From Ruminococcus sp. (GTDB lineage Bacteria > Bacillota > Clostridia > Oscillospirales > Ruminococcaceae), in NCBI GenBank assembly GCA_020860605.1, contig JAJBTZ010000090.1, positions 372,001-436,000 on the forward strand: 64,000 nucleotides of DNA, in the 5' to 3' direction. The translations under genes and the position numbers were made by a program. Every line of letters starts with the position of its first letter. Within the stretch, counting starts at the first letter, position 1. Positions 1 through 8,017 of this stretch are shown in pieces. Under the pieces are notes generated by a model. That model was not told the DNA's origin. It worked only from the letters and a program-made list of their open reading frames with translations, and ran no database searches.

Positions 1-964
1 TGATATTAATACTGCCGGAAAGCGTAGCATAGAATCCTGCACCAATACCTGCCCCACTATATCCACTATAAGAATTTATAGCAGTCACTTTACCGCCAGA
101 AATTATAATACTGCCGGAAACCTCAGCGGCTTCTCCACCGCCAATGCCTGCACCGGATCCAGTGGCTGAGCCAGTAACCGTACCTCCAGAAATATTGATG
201 GTGCCGGAAAACGTGCTTTCTTCATTGCAACCAGAACCAATGCCCGCGCCTGTGACAGCAGAACCAGTTACCGTTCCGTTGGTAATATCGATACTGCCGG
301 AAAGCTTACCCTTATAGCCGGAGCCGATGCCAGCGCCTGATATGCCCGAGCCAGTTACTGTACCACCAGAAATAGTAATGCTACCAGAAAACACACCTAG
401 TCTTCCAGAACCAATGCCAGCACCTAGGGCGGCAGAACCGGTGACCACACCACCAGTGATGGCAATACTGCCCGAAAATTCTTCCTTGTCGCAGCTGCCG
501 ATTGCAGCCGCAAAACTATTTGTGTCTGCGGTGGCGCTCAAAGCATCGCTGGTGCCGCCAGAAATGGTTAAGCTGCCAGAGCTCACATGGATAGCAGGAT
601 TATCACTGCTATAAAGTATATTGCTCCCAGAAAGAGTGATGTTTGCGCTATATTCGCCCACATCAATCGGGGCTTTCCCACTTGTCGAGATGTTTACATT
701 TGATAGTGTGAAATTCGCTGATGCATTGCCACTTGTCGAAACTGTAATCGTATAAGCTGTTGAGGTCGTGGGAGTGCTATTTGAAATAACGGGGTTTGAA
801 TCGGATTTAGAGACGGAGCCCTGTGTTACAGTTTGACCGCTGTCAGTCGCACTTATGGTTATGTCACCATCTTCCAAATACCAGGTATCCGCCACCGCCA
901 TCACCGTCATCCCAACTACCGCCAAACACACGGTAAGGATTATAACTAAAATTCTTTTTGACAT
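1..964 (-). CDS. Secreted Gly/Ser/Thr-rich repeat protein, C-terminus cut by window edge
   Basis: This open frame is absent from the ORF track because its stop lies beyond base 1; I translated it by hand. It begins MSKRILVIILTVCLAVVGM, a Sec signal peptide ending near AVA-D at about residue 26. A Ser/Thr-rich stretch follows, and then from about residue 140 tandem units of about 30-35 residues, each resembling SGSITISGGTVTG followed by GAGIGSG. At least six units are visible before the edge. Such repeats are typical of large Firmicutes surface proteins annotated as carbohydrate-binding-domain proteins and are expected to form beta-helix or beta-sandwich stacks. The ATG has an excellent GGAGG about 7 bases upstream, which is itself paired in a hairpin. 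Function is unknown; adhesion or glycan binding is an inference. No anchor signal can be seen because the end is missing. Confidence 0.85.
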   Translation of the reverse strand, partial: MSKRILVIILTVCLAVVGMTVMAVADTWYLEDGDITISATDSGQTVTQGSVSKSDSNPVISNSTPTTSTAYTITVSTSGNASANFTLSNVNISTSGKAPIDVGEYSANITLSGSNILYSSDNPAIHVSSGSLTISGGTSDALSATADTNSFAAAIGSCDKEEFSGSIAITGGVVTGSAALGAGIGSGRLGVFSGSITISGGTVTGSGISGAGIGSGYKGKLSGSIDITNGTVTGSAVTGAGIGSGCNEESTFSGTINISGGTVTGSATGSGAGIGGGEAAEVSGSIIISGGKVTAINSYSGYSGAGIGAGFYATLSGSINI

Positions 965-1087
965 AATAAAAACCTCCTTCATATTCGATGGAGGTTTTAT
1001 ATTGGGTCTCGCGCGAAGCGCGAGTACCCCCCACGCAAATTGGGTATTTCGCAATTTTGTAAGAGGAATCTTACAAACATCACAAAT
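965..1087 (-). promoter_or_regulatory. Structured 5' leader with RBS-sequestering hairpin
   Basis: Reading the minus strand from the promoter, the leader holds a GTAAGA/TCTTAC hairpin, a G-run segment GCGTGGGGGG, a GC-rich hairpin CTCGCG-CTTCG-CGCGAG, and then AAAACCTCC pairing perfectly with GGAGGTTTT. That last 9-bp helix contains the Shine-Dalgarno sequence of the downstream gene, so opening it would control translation. The same order of elements recurs in front of the operon starting at 62108. Confidence 0.55.
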
Positions 1088-1116
1088 ATTATAGCATATT
1101 TCAGCATCAATTGCAA
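1088..1116 (-). promoter_or_regulatory. Sigma-A type promoter of the repeat-protein gene
   Basis: TTGCAA, a 17-base spacer, then TATAAT on the minus strand, about 125 bases before the start codon. Confidence 0.75.
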
Positions 1117-1181
1117 TAGGTTCTGGGGTGGTTTTGAAAAATTTTTGGGGACGGGGCGAAAAAGTTTTTTCAAAAAAGGGG

Positions 1182-1210
1182 TTGACAAAGAGGCACGGGT
1201 GTGGTATTAT
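1182..1210 (+). promoter_or_regulatory. Promoter of the initiator tRNA gene
   Basis: Perfect TTGACA, 17-base spacer, TATTAT. The expected start is about 30 bases upstream of the mature tRNA. Confidence 0.8.
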
Positions 1211-1248
1211 ATATAACGCGTTCGGGGTGAGAACCCCTTACGATATAT

Positions 1249-1324
<76 letters not shown>

Positions 1325-1330
1325 GAAAGA

Positions 1331-1363
1331 ATTCCGAATCGCTTTTGCGGTTCGGAATTTTTT
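1331..1363 (+). terminator. Rho-independent terminator after tRNA-fMet
   Basis: ATTCCGAA(T)CGC and GCG(G)TTCGGAAT form a long stem around a TTTT loop, followed by a T run. It starts 6 bases after the CCA end. Confidence 0.85.
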
Positions 1364-1407
1364 ATATAAATCTTAGGATAAGTCAATATCTGTCTCGTTA
1401 TAGGTCA

Positions 1408-1436
1408 TTGAATTTGTGGCGATACTATTGTATAAT
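1408..1436 (+). promoter_or_regulatory. Promoter of the GH43 gene
   Basis: TTGAAT, 17-base spacer, TATAAT, 33 bases before the ATG at 1470. Confidence 0.75.
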
Positions 1437-1469
1437 AGGAGTATATCTCCTTGAAAGGAACATCATAAA

Positions 1470-3284
1470 ATGAAGAAAAGGATAATTTGCCTCATGACAA
1501 TTGCAACGATGCTCAGCACCTTGCTGGCTACTGGCTGCGGTGCTACCGGCACCGCTTCAGACTTTACCATCTCGGATGAACTCACAGACACTCAGGAGCT
1601 TGGCTACAGTGTCGGAGATACTCTTTCCGACCCCGACAAGTTTGTCGGCGAGAATAACCCGATTTCATCGGTGACATTCTTTGCCGACCCGACCTCGGTT
1701 GAGTACGAAGGCAGGCTCTATGTCTACGGAACCAATGACAACGAGCAGTATGACGCTGGAACCGGGAACGACGAGAATACCTATGGCTCCATCGGCTCGC
1801 TCGTCTGCTACTCGACCGACGACATGGTGAACTGGACCTATGAATGCACAATTGAAGTTACCGAAATTGCAACCTGGGCTGGCTGCAGCTGGGCGCCTTC
1901 AATTGTTTCGAGAGAAACTTCATCAGGAAAAACGGAGTTTTACCTCTATTTTGCCAATGCTTCGAGCGGAATAGGCGTACTCAAATCTGACTCCCCTACT
2001 GGTCCATGGGAGGACCCGATCGGGGCAGCACTTATCGACAACTCAACAGGTGCTCTTGCTGACGACCCGGTTTACTGGTGCTTTGACCCCGGCGTTGTTA
2101 TCGATGAAAATGGCGTTGGCTGGCTCGCCTTCGGCGGAGGAAGTGCCGTTCACGATGACGAGGACGGAATGTACACTGGAAACTGCCGTATTGTCAAGCT
2201 TGGCGACGACATGATTTCACTTGACAGTGAAATAGTCAAGGTTCCGGCTGTTTACCACTTCGAAGCGAACGAGCTCAACTACATAAACGGCACCTACGTG
2301 CTGACCTACTGCTCGAACTATGAAGACAGATATAAGTGGTCCTCCTACGGTTCGGATGAGGAGGCTCCGACAACCTGCTCGATGGTCTATATGACTTCGA
2401 CTGATCCACTCAACCCAGACAGTTGGGTTTATGGAGGAGAATATCTCTCGAATCCGTCGAACTATGGGTTCTCGTTCAGCAACAATCACTCGCATCTCCA
2501 GAAGTTCGGGGACAACTATTATATTCTCTACCAGACGGTGATGCTGCTTGACAATATGGGCTCATCGGCGAGCGGTTACAGAAGCATCGGCGTTGACCTG
2601 ATTGAGGTTGATGAGGAGACGGTCACAATCTCCCCTGCTACTATGACGCGTGAAGGCGTGGAGCAGCTGAAGGACCTGGACGCCTTCGAAGTGAATCAAG
2701 CGGAGACAGCGGTCACGACTGCTGGTGTCTCCTACTACACAAGCGAAGGCAGGACGTTTGTCACGAGCATTTCTGACGGCGACTGGTCAGCGGTTTCGTC
2801 GGTTGATTTCGGAAACGGCGCCAATGCATTTGCAGCGACTGTGAGAGGCAAGGGCATTATTGAAGTAAGGCTTGATTCGGCCGACGGTAATGTTGTCGGA
2901 AGCGTTCAGTTCGAAACTGGAAGCGATTTTAAAACGATAGTCTGCACGCTCGACAAAACGATTTCTGGTACTCACGATTTGTACTTCGTCTTCGGAGGGA
3001 GCTTCGTGTTTGACGAATGGCAGTTTGCGTATATTTCGGATGAAACCGTTTCAGGACTGAGTGTCAGCACGAATAACGGCAAGGTCAAGCTTTCCTGGAA
3101 TTTGAGCACCGATTCTGAATACACGGTCTACTACAGAAGAAGCTCTTCTTCTGAATGGAATGTGGCAGGATCTACAAAGAAAAGTGCTGTAAACATTTCA
3201 GGGCTAACGAGCGGTATAACCTATCAGTTCGTGGTTAAAAACAGCACCTCGAGCACAGATATAGTTACTACAACGTTATCGTAA
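1470..3284 (+). CDS. GH43 family lipoprotein glycosidase with CBM6-like and Fn3 domains
   Basis: A 604-residue secreted enzyme predicted to remove arabinose or xylose units from hemicellulose. The signal peptide ends in a lipobox (LLATGC, Cys23), so it should be tethered to the outer membrane face. The GH43 five-blade propeller occupies roughly residues 65-400; the catalytic triad is readable as Asp73 (FFADPTS), Asp206 (CFDPGVV) and Glu265 (YHFEAN). A beta-rich region near 405-515 ending FVFDEWQFAY resembles CBM6, and the last 80 residues (KLSWNL...YTVYYRR...YQFVVKN) form a fibronectin type III module. The start is set by AAAGGAA upstream. It stands alone between its own promoter and terminator. 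Substrate (arabinoxylan versus xylan or arabinan) cannot be fixed from sequence alone. Confidence 0.9.
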   Translation: MKKRIICLMTIATMLSTLLATGCGATGTASDFTISDELTDTQELGYSVGDTLSDPDKFVGENNPISSVTFFADPTSVEYEGRLYVYGTNDNEQYDAGTGNDENTYGSIGSLVCYSTDDMVNWTYECTIEVTEIATWAGCSWAPSIVSRETSSGKTEFYLYFANASSGIGVLKSDSPTGPWEDPIGAALIDNSTGALADDPVYWCFDPGVVIDENGVGWLAFGGGSAVHDDEDGMYTGNCRIVKLGDDMISLDSEIVKVPAVYHFEANELNYINGTYVLTYCSNYEDRYKWSSYGSDEEAPTTCSMVYMTSTDPLNPDSWVYGGEYLSNPSNYGFSFSNNHSHLQKFGDNYYILYQTVMLLDNMGSSASGYRSIGVDLIEVDEETVTISPATMTREGVEQLKDLDAFEVNQAETAVTTAGVSYYTSEGRTFVTSISDGDWSAVSSVDFGNGANAFAATVRGKGIIEVRLDSADGNVVGSVQFETGSDFKTIVCTLDKTISGTHDLYFVFGGSFVFDEWQFAYISDETVSGLSVSTNNGKVKLSWNLSTDSEYTVYYRRSSSSEWNVAGSTKKSAVNISGLTSGITYQFVVKNSTSSTDIVTTTLS

Positions 3285-3299
3285 ATCAACAAAAAATCA

Positions 3300-3331
3300 G
3301 GGACACCGCAATCTGCGATGTCCCGTTTTTT
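3300..3331. terminator. Bidirectional terminator between convergent genes
   Basis: GGGACA(C)CGCA pairs with TGCG(A)TGTCCC. T runs flank both sides (TTTTTT on plus; TTTTTTG on minus), so it can serve the GH43 gene and the convergent gene at 3337. Confidence 0.85.
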
Positions 3332-3336
3332 ATGGG

Positions 3337-4122
3337 TTATTTTTTCTTTTTGTCCTTCTTCGGCTTCTTTTTCTTCTGGTTCTGATAGGGATACGGGCTC
3401 ATCTGAGCCTTTTCGCGTTTATCTTCGAGGATGAATCCGTAGATGGTCAGCGCTCCACATATTATGAGTCCGATTCCGGCAGGAACTGCCACACACCAAT
3501 AAGGGATGGTGTCTGAGGCCTCAGGAAGGGCCTGAATCTTGAGAGTATAGCCAAGAGCGGTGCCCGAAATTCCCATTGCGGAGAGGCCTTCGGTGAAGAG
3601 CTCCTCTTCGGAGGAAGTCATCGTCTTGAAGCGACCTGTTATCTCAACGATGCTGCCCTGGTATCCTGCATCCGGGTCGCTAGCATACTCAAGATAGGCG
3701 TCAATAACCTCCTGAATCTCAGCGTCTCCGCGCTTGTCGGCTTCGACGAGGGTTGCAACCTGTTCACCGTTGATGTCGAGATACATGACGTAATAGTAGT
3801 AGTTCGCTGCATCTTCAGTGGCTGCGATGTAGCCGATCTGAGCTAAGAACTTGTAGGCACTGCCGGTTACGTACTGGTCGGTTAAGTCGTAGGTGAGCGT
3901 TACGTCTGAAAGGGCGATGACATTCTCGGCTGTTCTGACGTTACTGTAGATGGTGCCAATAGTCGCCACTGTCGGCAGGAATGCAACAAGGCATATGATG
4001 GCTGCAATCAGAAGTATATAGATAGTTTTGCCTGTGAGGAACCGCTTAAGCTTGGTGTCCTCGGTTGGGGCAAACTCTTCCTTTACTTCGTAGGTTTCGT
4101 TGTTTCCGTCTAAAATACTCAT
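3337..4122 (-). CDS. Two-TM membrane protein with extracytoplasmic domain, function unknown
   Basis: 261 residues from the ATG with GGAGG 7 bases upstream; the ORF-track start 33 bases earlier has no ribosome site. Hydrophobic helices lie at about residues 34-57 and 212-235, flanking a roughly 150-residue domain expected outside the cell. The C-terminus is an extremely basic cytoplasmic tail ending in a Lys run (KKKKPKKDKKKK). It has its own promoter inside the end of the preceding ABC gene, so it is only partly coupled to the exporter operon. I do not recognise the family. The lysine tail could contact nucleic acid, ribosome or acidic lipid, but this is speculation. Confidence 0.8.
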   Translation of the reverse strand: MSILDGNNETYEVKEEFAPTEDTKLKRFLTGKTIYILLIAAIICLVAFLPTVATIGTIYSNVRTAENVIALSDVTLTYDLTDQYVTGSAYKFLAQIGYIAATEDAANYYYYVMYLDINGEQVATLVEADKRGDAEIQEVIDAYLEYASDPDAGYQGSIVEITGRFKTMTSSEEELFTEGLSAMGISGTALGYTLKIQALPEASDTIPYWCVAVPAGIGLIICGALTIYGFILEDKREKAQMSPYPYQNQKKKKPKKDKKKK

Positions 4123-4177
4123 TTTCTGTCCTCCATGACATGGGTTCCGTGGCAAGCCACCAATACTGCTACTGAGA

Positions 4178-4206
4178 ATTATAGCACAATACTTCGCTCA
4201 CGTCAA
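4178..4206 (-). promoter_or_regulatory. Promoter of the two-TM protein gene
   Basis: TTGACG, 17-base spacer, TATAAT; the -35 overlaps the stop region of the upstream ABC gene. Confidence 0.7.
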
Positions 4207-6092
4207 TTATTTTGTAAGAGGTTTTCTTTTTCAAACTGCAACATGTAGAGCTCATAGTAGTGGCCCTTGAGCGCCAGGAGCTCTTCATGGGTTCCGCTTT
4301 CGAGAATTTCACCGTGAGAAAGATAGATTATCCTGTCGGCCTTTCTGATGGTAGAAAGCCTGTGGGCAACTATCAGAAGCGTGCCGATATTCATCATCTT
4401 CTCGAGAGAGTCCTGGATGAGGATTTCAGTCTCGGTGTCAATGTTGGCGGTTGCTTCGTCGAGAATCATGACTTCGGGCTTGTGGATAATGGTTCTTGCG
4501 AAAGAGAGAAGCTGGCGCTGGCCTGCAGAGAAGTTGTTGCCACGCTCCCTGACCTCTTCGTCGAGGCCCTTGTCAAGCTTTTCAATAATCTTGTCGGCGT
4601 TGACATAACGGCAGGCATCCATTATCTCTTCGTCAGTGAAGCTGTCCTCTCGTAAAACGATGTTGCTACGGATGGTTCCCGAGAAGAGGAAGACGTCCTG
4701 AAGCATCTGACCGAAGTGTTTGCGGAGGCTTGAGACGGTATAGTGTTTGATGTCAACGCCGTCGATGAGAATCTGGCCCTTCTGGATGTCGTAGTTACGG
4801 CAGATGAGGGAGAGTATTGTCGTCTTGCCGGAGCCTGTGGCTCCTACGAATGCGACCGTTTCGCCAGCGTTGACCTTGAAGGAAACATCCTTCAGAACCC
4901 ACTCACCCTCGTTATAGGCAAACCAAACATTCTTGAACTCAATATCGCCCTTGCAGGTCTCGAGGTCTATGGCGTCAGGCTCGTCCTGAATCTCAGGGAC
5001 CATGTCGAAGATGGTGAATATCTTCTCAGCGGAAGCAAATGCGGACTGGAGCCAGTTGAACTGCTCGGCAAGGTTCTGGATCGGGTTATAGAACTTCGAA
5101 ATGTACATGTAGAACGATACGATGGTACCACTCGTGATGGTCTGTCCTAAGAAAACGGTATCCTTTATGTATCCCCTGCCGCCTAAGTAGAAGAGGCAAA
5201 GGATTGACGAAACATAGAGCATATAGACGAGAGGACGGAAGACAGCGAATGTGAGTATCTGCTGGGTCTGAGCCTTCTCGAGCTTCTTGTTACGCTGCTG
5301 GAATTCGTCAAGCTTTCTGTCCTCACGGTTGAAGATCTGGATTATCTTCATGCCGGAGAGGTGTTCGGAGATGAAGGTGTTTATGTCGGTTGTACCGTCC
5401 TTGACACGTCTGTAGGCACGGCGGGAGAACTTTCTGAAAATAACGGTGAAAAGAAGTATAAACGGCACGAAGCAGAGAACCATCAACGTGAGCTGATAGT
5501 TGAGCATCAGCATCGCAACAAGAACTCCGATGATTACAAAGAAGTTCTTTATCAGGTTCACAAGGATGTTTGTGAACATGACTGAGATTGCGTTGGTGTC
5601 GTTTGTGACTCTGGTGACCAGCTTTCCTACCGGGATATTATTCAGCTGAGCATGGGAGAGGCTCTCGATATGCTTCATGAGGTCTTCACGGAAGGCTGAG
5701 AGGATCTTCTGGCCTATTTTCTGGAGGACAATTGCCTGAACATAGGTGCAGATCATCGAGATGATGAGGATGCTTGCGTATACTGCGATATAGGCGAAAA
5801 TCTCTTTCATCTCGAAGTCCCCGACAATCATGTCTTCGATATCGCCTATAATAAGTGGAGAAATGATGTCGTAGGCGACGGAGACGAGCATTACGAAGAG
5901 AACGAAGATGAATTGGCCGATATAGGGCTTCGCATACTTGAGAAGGCGCTTCAGAATCTCGCCATCGGACATGTTGCGGTCGAAGCCCATGGCTTCTTTA
6001 CGATCCTTGACAGAGAAATAGGCGACGATAAAGATGATTGAGACGACACCGACTACAGCACCGACAGCCAAAAGAGGATAATACTCATGCAT
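4203..6092 (-). CDS. ABC exporter half-transporter, canonical subunit (YheH-like)
   Basis: 629 residues from the ATG with AAAGGGGTG upstream. The start overlaps the stop of the preceding gene by 8 bases (ATGCATGA), indicating translational coupling. An extra N-terminal helix (residues 1-25) precedes a six-helix ABC_membrane domain (about 45-340). The nucleotide-binding domain carries Walker A GATGSGKTT, signature FSAGQRQL, Walker B VMILDEATANID with the catalytic Glu, and H-loop AHRLSTI. It pairs with the gene at 6085, whose Walker B is degenerate; together they match the heterodimeric YheI/YheH or TM287/288 class of multidrug or lipid exporters. The SAGQ signature is the slightly deviant one expected for the non-catalytic half of the composite site. 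Substrate unknown. Confidence 0.9.
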   Translation of the reverse strand: MHEYYPLLAVGAVVGVVSIIFIVAYFSVKDRKEAMGFDRNMSDGEILKRLLKYAKPYIGQFIFVLFVMLVSVAYDIISPLIIGDIEDMIVGDFEMKEIFAYIAVYASILIISMICTYVQAIVLQKIGQKILSAFREDLMKHIESLSHAQLNNIPVGKLVTRVTNDTNAISVMFTNILVNLIKNFFVIIGVLVAMLMLNYQLTLMVLCFVPFILLFTVIFRKFSRRAYRRVKDGTTDINTFISEHLSGMKIIQIFNREDRKLDEFQQRNKKLEKAQTQQILTFAVFRPLVYMLYVSSILCLFYLGGRGYIKDTVFLGQTITSGTIVSFYMYISKFYNPIQNLAEQFNWLQSAFASAEKIFTIFDMVPEIQDEPDAIDLETCKGDIEFKNVWFAYNEGEWVLKDVSFKVNAGETVAFVGATGSGKTTILSLICRNYDIQKGQILIDGVDIKHYTVSSLRKHFGQMLQDVFLFSGTIRSNIVLREDSFTDEEIMDACRYVNADKIIEKLDKGLDEEVRERGNNFSAGQRQLLSFARTIIHKPEVMILDEATANIDTETEILIQDSLEKMMNIGTLLIVAHRLSTIRKADRIIYLSHGEILESGTHEELLALKGHYYELYMLQFEKENLLQNN

Positions 6093-7869
6093 TGACGACA
6101 CCCCTTTCGCTTTCGAGACGCTGCAGATCAACTGTCAGCTTATACTGCGGACAGCTCTTGTAGAGCTCTTCGTGGTTTCCGACGGCTAAGATATTTCCAT
6201 CATCGATGAAGATTATCTTGTCCATATGCTCGATGGTGGTGACACGGTGAGCTATGAGAATTGTGGTCTTGCCCTCGCGGGATGTCTTGAGACCACCGAG
6301 AATCTCCTTCTCGGTCTCAATATCGACGGCTGAGACGGAGTCATCCAAGATAAGAATTGAAGCATCTTTCATAAGTGCTCTTGCAATCGAAATTCTCTGT
6401 TTCTGTCCGCCAGAGACGGTCACGCCTCTTTCGCCGAGAACCGTATCATAGCCTTCGGCAAATTCGACGATATTGTCGTCAACTGCGGAGAGTTTGGCAG
6501 CTTCAACAGCCTTTTCGTGGCTGACATCGTCTGTTGCAAATTCGATATTGTGCTCTATCGTGTCGCTGAAGAGGAAGTTGTCCTGTGGGACATAGGCGCA
6601 ATACTTTCTTAGAGAAGCAATTGAAATCGAATTGACGTCTTTTCCGTCGACGAAGATTTTGCCATCGGGGACGTTGTAAATCCTGAGTATCAGGTCGGCA
6701 AGAGTGGTCTTGCCTGCACCTGTACGGCCAATTACACCGACGCTTTCACCGGCGTTAATCTTGAAGGAGGCGTTCTTTAAGACGTCATACTCGCCATCAG
6801 GATAGCGGAAAGTGAGATTCTTAAACTCAATGTCACCCCTGACATTTTCAATATTGGTCACATCTTCTCTATCTTTTACATCAACCTCAGCGTCAAGAAG
6901 CTCACTGATTCTCTTGAGAGACGCTGCACCCTGAGAATGCATGTTGATGAGCTCGGCGACTGCCATTACAGGCCAGACGATCGAGTTGAAGTAGCCCATG
7001 AACTCGACGAGCTGTCCTGCGTTGAAGGTTCCCTTATAAACAAGGTAGCTTCCGTAGCCTAAGATAACACAGATAACGGATTCTACAAGCAGAGTTACGA
7101 AGATGGTCATGAGTGTTGAAAGGCGGGTGTATTCGACATTTGCGTCCTCATTCTCTTTGTTGAGCTTGCGGAAGGCAATGAGCTCTTTGCTCTCTTTTAC
7201 AAAAGCTTTGATAACTGCGATTCCTGAGAAGCTTTCCTGGGAGAAATCGGAGAGCTTCGAAAAAGCCTCCTGGCGGACTTCCCACTTCTTCTCCATGTAC
7301 TGCATGAGAGTTAATCCGACGCCGAAGAGAAGGGCTATAGGAATCATACAGAGAAGAGACATGAGAAGGTTCATGCGGAGCATCTTTATGAATGAGAGGA
7401 TGCCTAAGAAGGCTGCATCACAGGTCATTAAGATTCCGTTTGAATAGCAGTCGCGGATGGTTTCGAGGTCGTTTGTGAAGAGAGACATCAGGTTGCCGAC
7501 CTTGTTCTTCTGGTAGTACTGCTGGGAGAGGTCCTTGCAATGGTCGAACATGCGGTATCTCAGATCTGCTGCGACCTTGTTTCCGCTTCCGTTGAAGCAG
7601 ACGCGCCAGAGGAATCTGCCAGTGACTATTCCAACGATTATTCCTATCATTGGTAGGCAGACTTCGTCCAGAAGATAATCCATATCGAACGCTGCGGTTG
7701 TGCCGTCGTCGAGAGTGATGAAGCCATCGTTCAGGCCGTTGATGACGTTTCTATAGAGCTCCGGGATGATGAGCTGGAGATAGTCGACTAAGATCAGTGC
7801 TGCAATACCGATTATCAGAAGATAAGCGTACTTTATGTAGTAGCGATTTATGTGCTTTCCAAAAAGCAA
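6085..7869 (-). CDS. ABC exporter half-transporter, degenerate-site subunit (YheI-like)
   Basis: 594 residues starting at TTG, preceded by GGGGGGA at 5 bases; no ATG lies nearby in frame. ABC_membrane domain about residues 15-305, then a nucleotide-binding domain with Walker A GRTGAGKTT, signature VSGGQKQR and Walker B ILILDDSVSAVD. The residue after the Walker B Asp is Asp instead of the catalytic Glu, the hallmark of the degenerate site in heterodimeric exporters. First gene of a two-gene unit with 4203..6092, driven by the promoter at 7903-7931. It is expected to form a 1:1 heterodimer in the membrane with its neighbour; substrate unknown. Confidence 0.9.
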   Translation of the reverse strand: MLFGKHINRYYIKYAYLLIIGIAALILVDYLQLIIPELYRNVINGLNDGFITLDDGTTAAFDMDYLLDEVCLPMIGIIVGIVTGRFLWRVCFNGSGNKVAADLRYRMFDHCKDLSQQYYQKNKVGNLMSLFTNDLETIRDCYSNGILMTCDAAFLGILSFIKMLRMNLLMSLLCMIPIALLFGVGLTLMQYMEKKWEVRQEAFSKLSDFSQESFSGIAVIKAFVKESKELIAFRKLNKENEDANVEYTRLSTLMTIFVTLLVESVICVILGYGSYLVYKGTFNAGQLVEFMGYFNSIVWPVMAVAELINMHSQGAASLKRISELLDAEVDVKDREDVTNIENVRGDIEFKNLTFRYPDGEYDVLKNASFKINAGESVGVIGRTGAGKTTLADLILRIYNVPDGKIFVDGKDVNSISIASLRKYCAYVPQDNFLFSDTIEHNIEFATDDVSHEKAVEAAKLSAVDDNIVEFAEGYDTVLGERGVTVSGGQKQRISIARALMKDASILILDDSVSAVDIETEKEILGGLKTSREGKTTILIAHRVTTIEHMDKIIFIDDGNILAVGNHEELYKSCPQYKLTVDLQRLESERGVVNA

Positions 7870-7902
7870 TATAATCCCCCCAAATTACAAAATTCAAAGG
7901 CG

Positions 7903-7931
7903 ATTATAGCACATTGCATGGTTAAAATCAA
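7903..7931 (-). promoter_or_regulatory. Promoter of the heterodimeric ABC exporter
   Basis: TTGATT, 17-base spacer, TATAAT, about 34 bases before the TTG start. Confidence 0.7.
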
Positions 7932-7982
7932 GAGGCAATTTCGCTATATTGTATTTCACCGGAGGACAATTTTTTGACATGA

Positions 7983-8010
7983 AAACGCCTCTGAGTTTCC
8001 CCAGAGGCGC
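7983..8010 (-). terminator. Terminator of the second ABC pair
   Basis: On the minus strand CGCCTCTG and CAGAGGCG form a perfect stem followed by TTTT. It lies just after the stop at 8018, with a rather short T run. Confidence 0.65.
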
Positions 8011-8017
8011 TTAAGTA

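Noticed and set aside
327-614. Plus-strand Pro/Glu-rich ORF of 95 aa
   Set aside because: Antisense of the repeat protein; its periodicity only mirrors the coding repeats on the other strand.
1-640. Possible CRISPR-like periodic repeat
   Set aside because: The period is in frame with the protein, units vary in length and sequence, and there are no constant repeats with unique spacers.
1147-1160. Single GGGGACG similar to the LytTR repeat
   Set aside because: The 9-mer does not match fully and has no partner at 21 bases, so it is not a tandem site.
855-1188. ORFs 855..1094 (+) and 997..1188 (-)
   Set aside because: They run across the signal peptide, leader and promoter of the minus-strand repeat gene; neither has a ribosome site.
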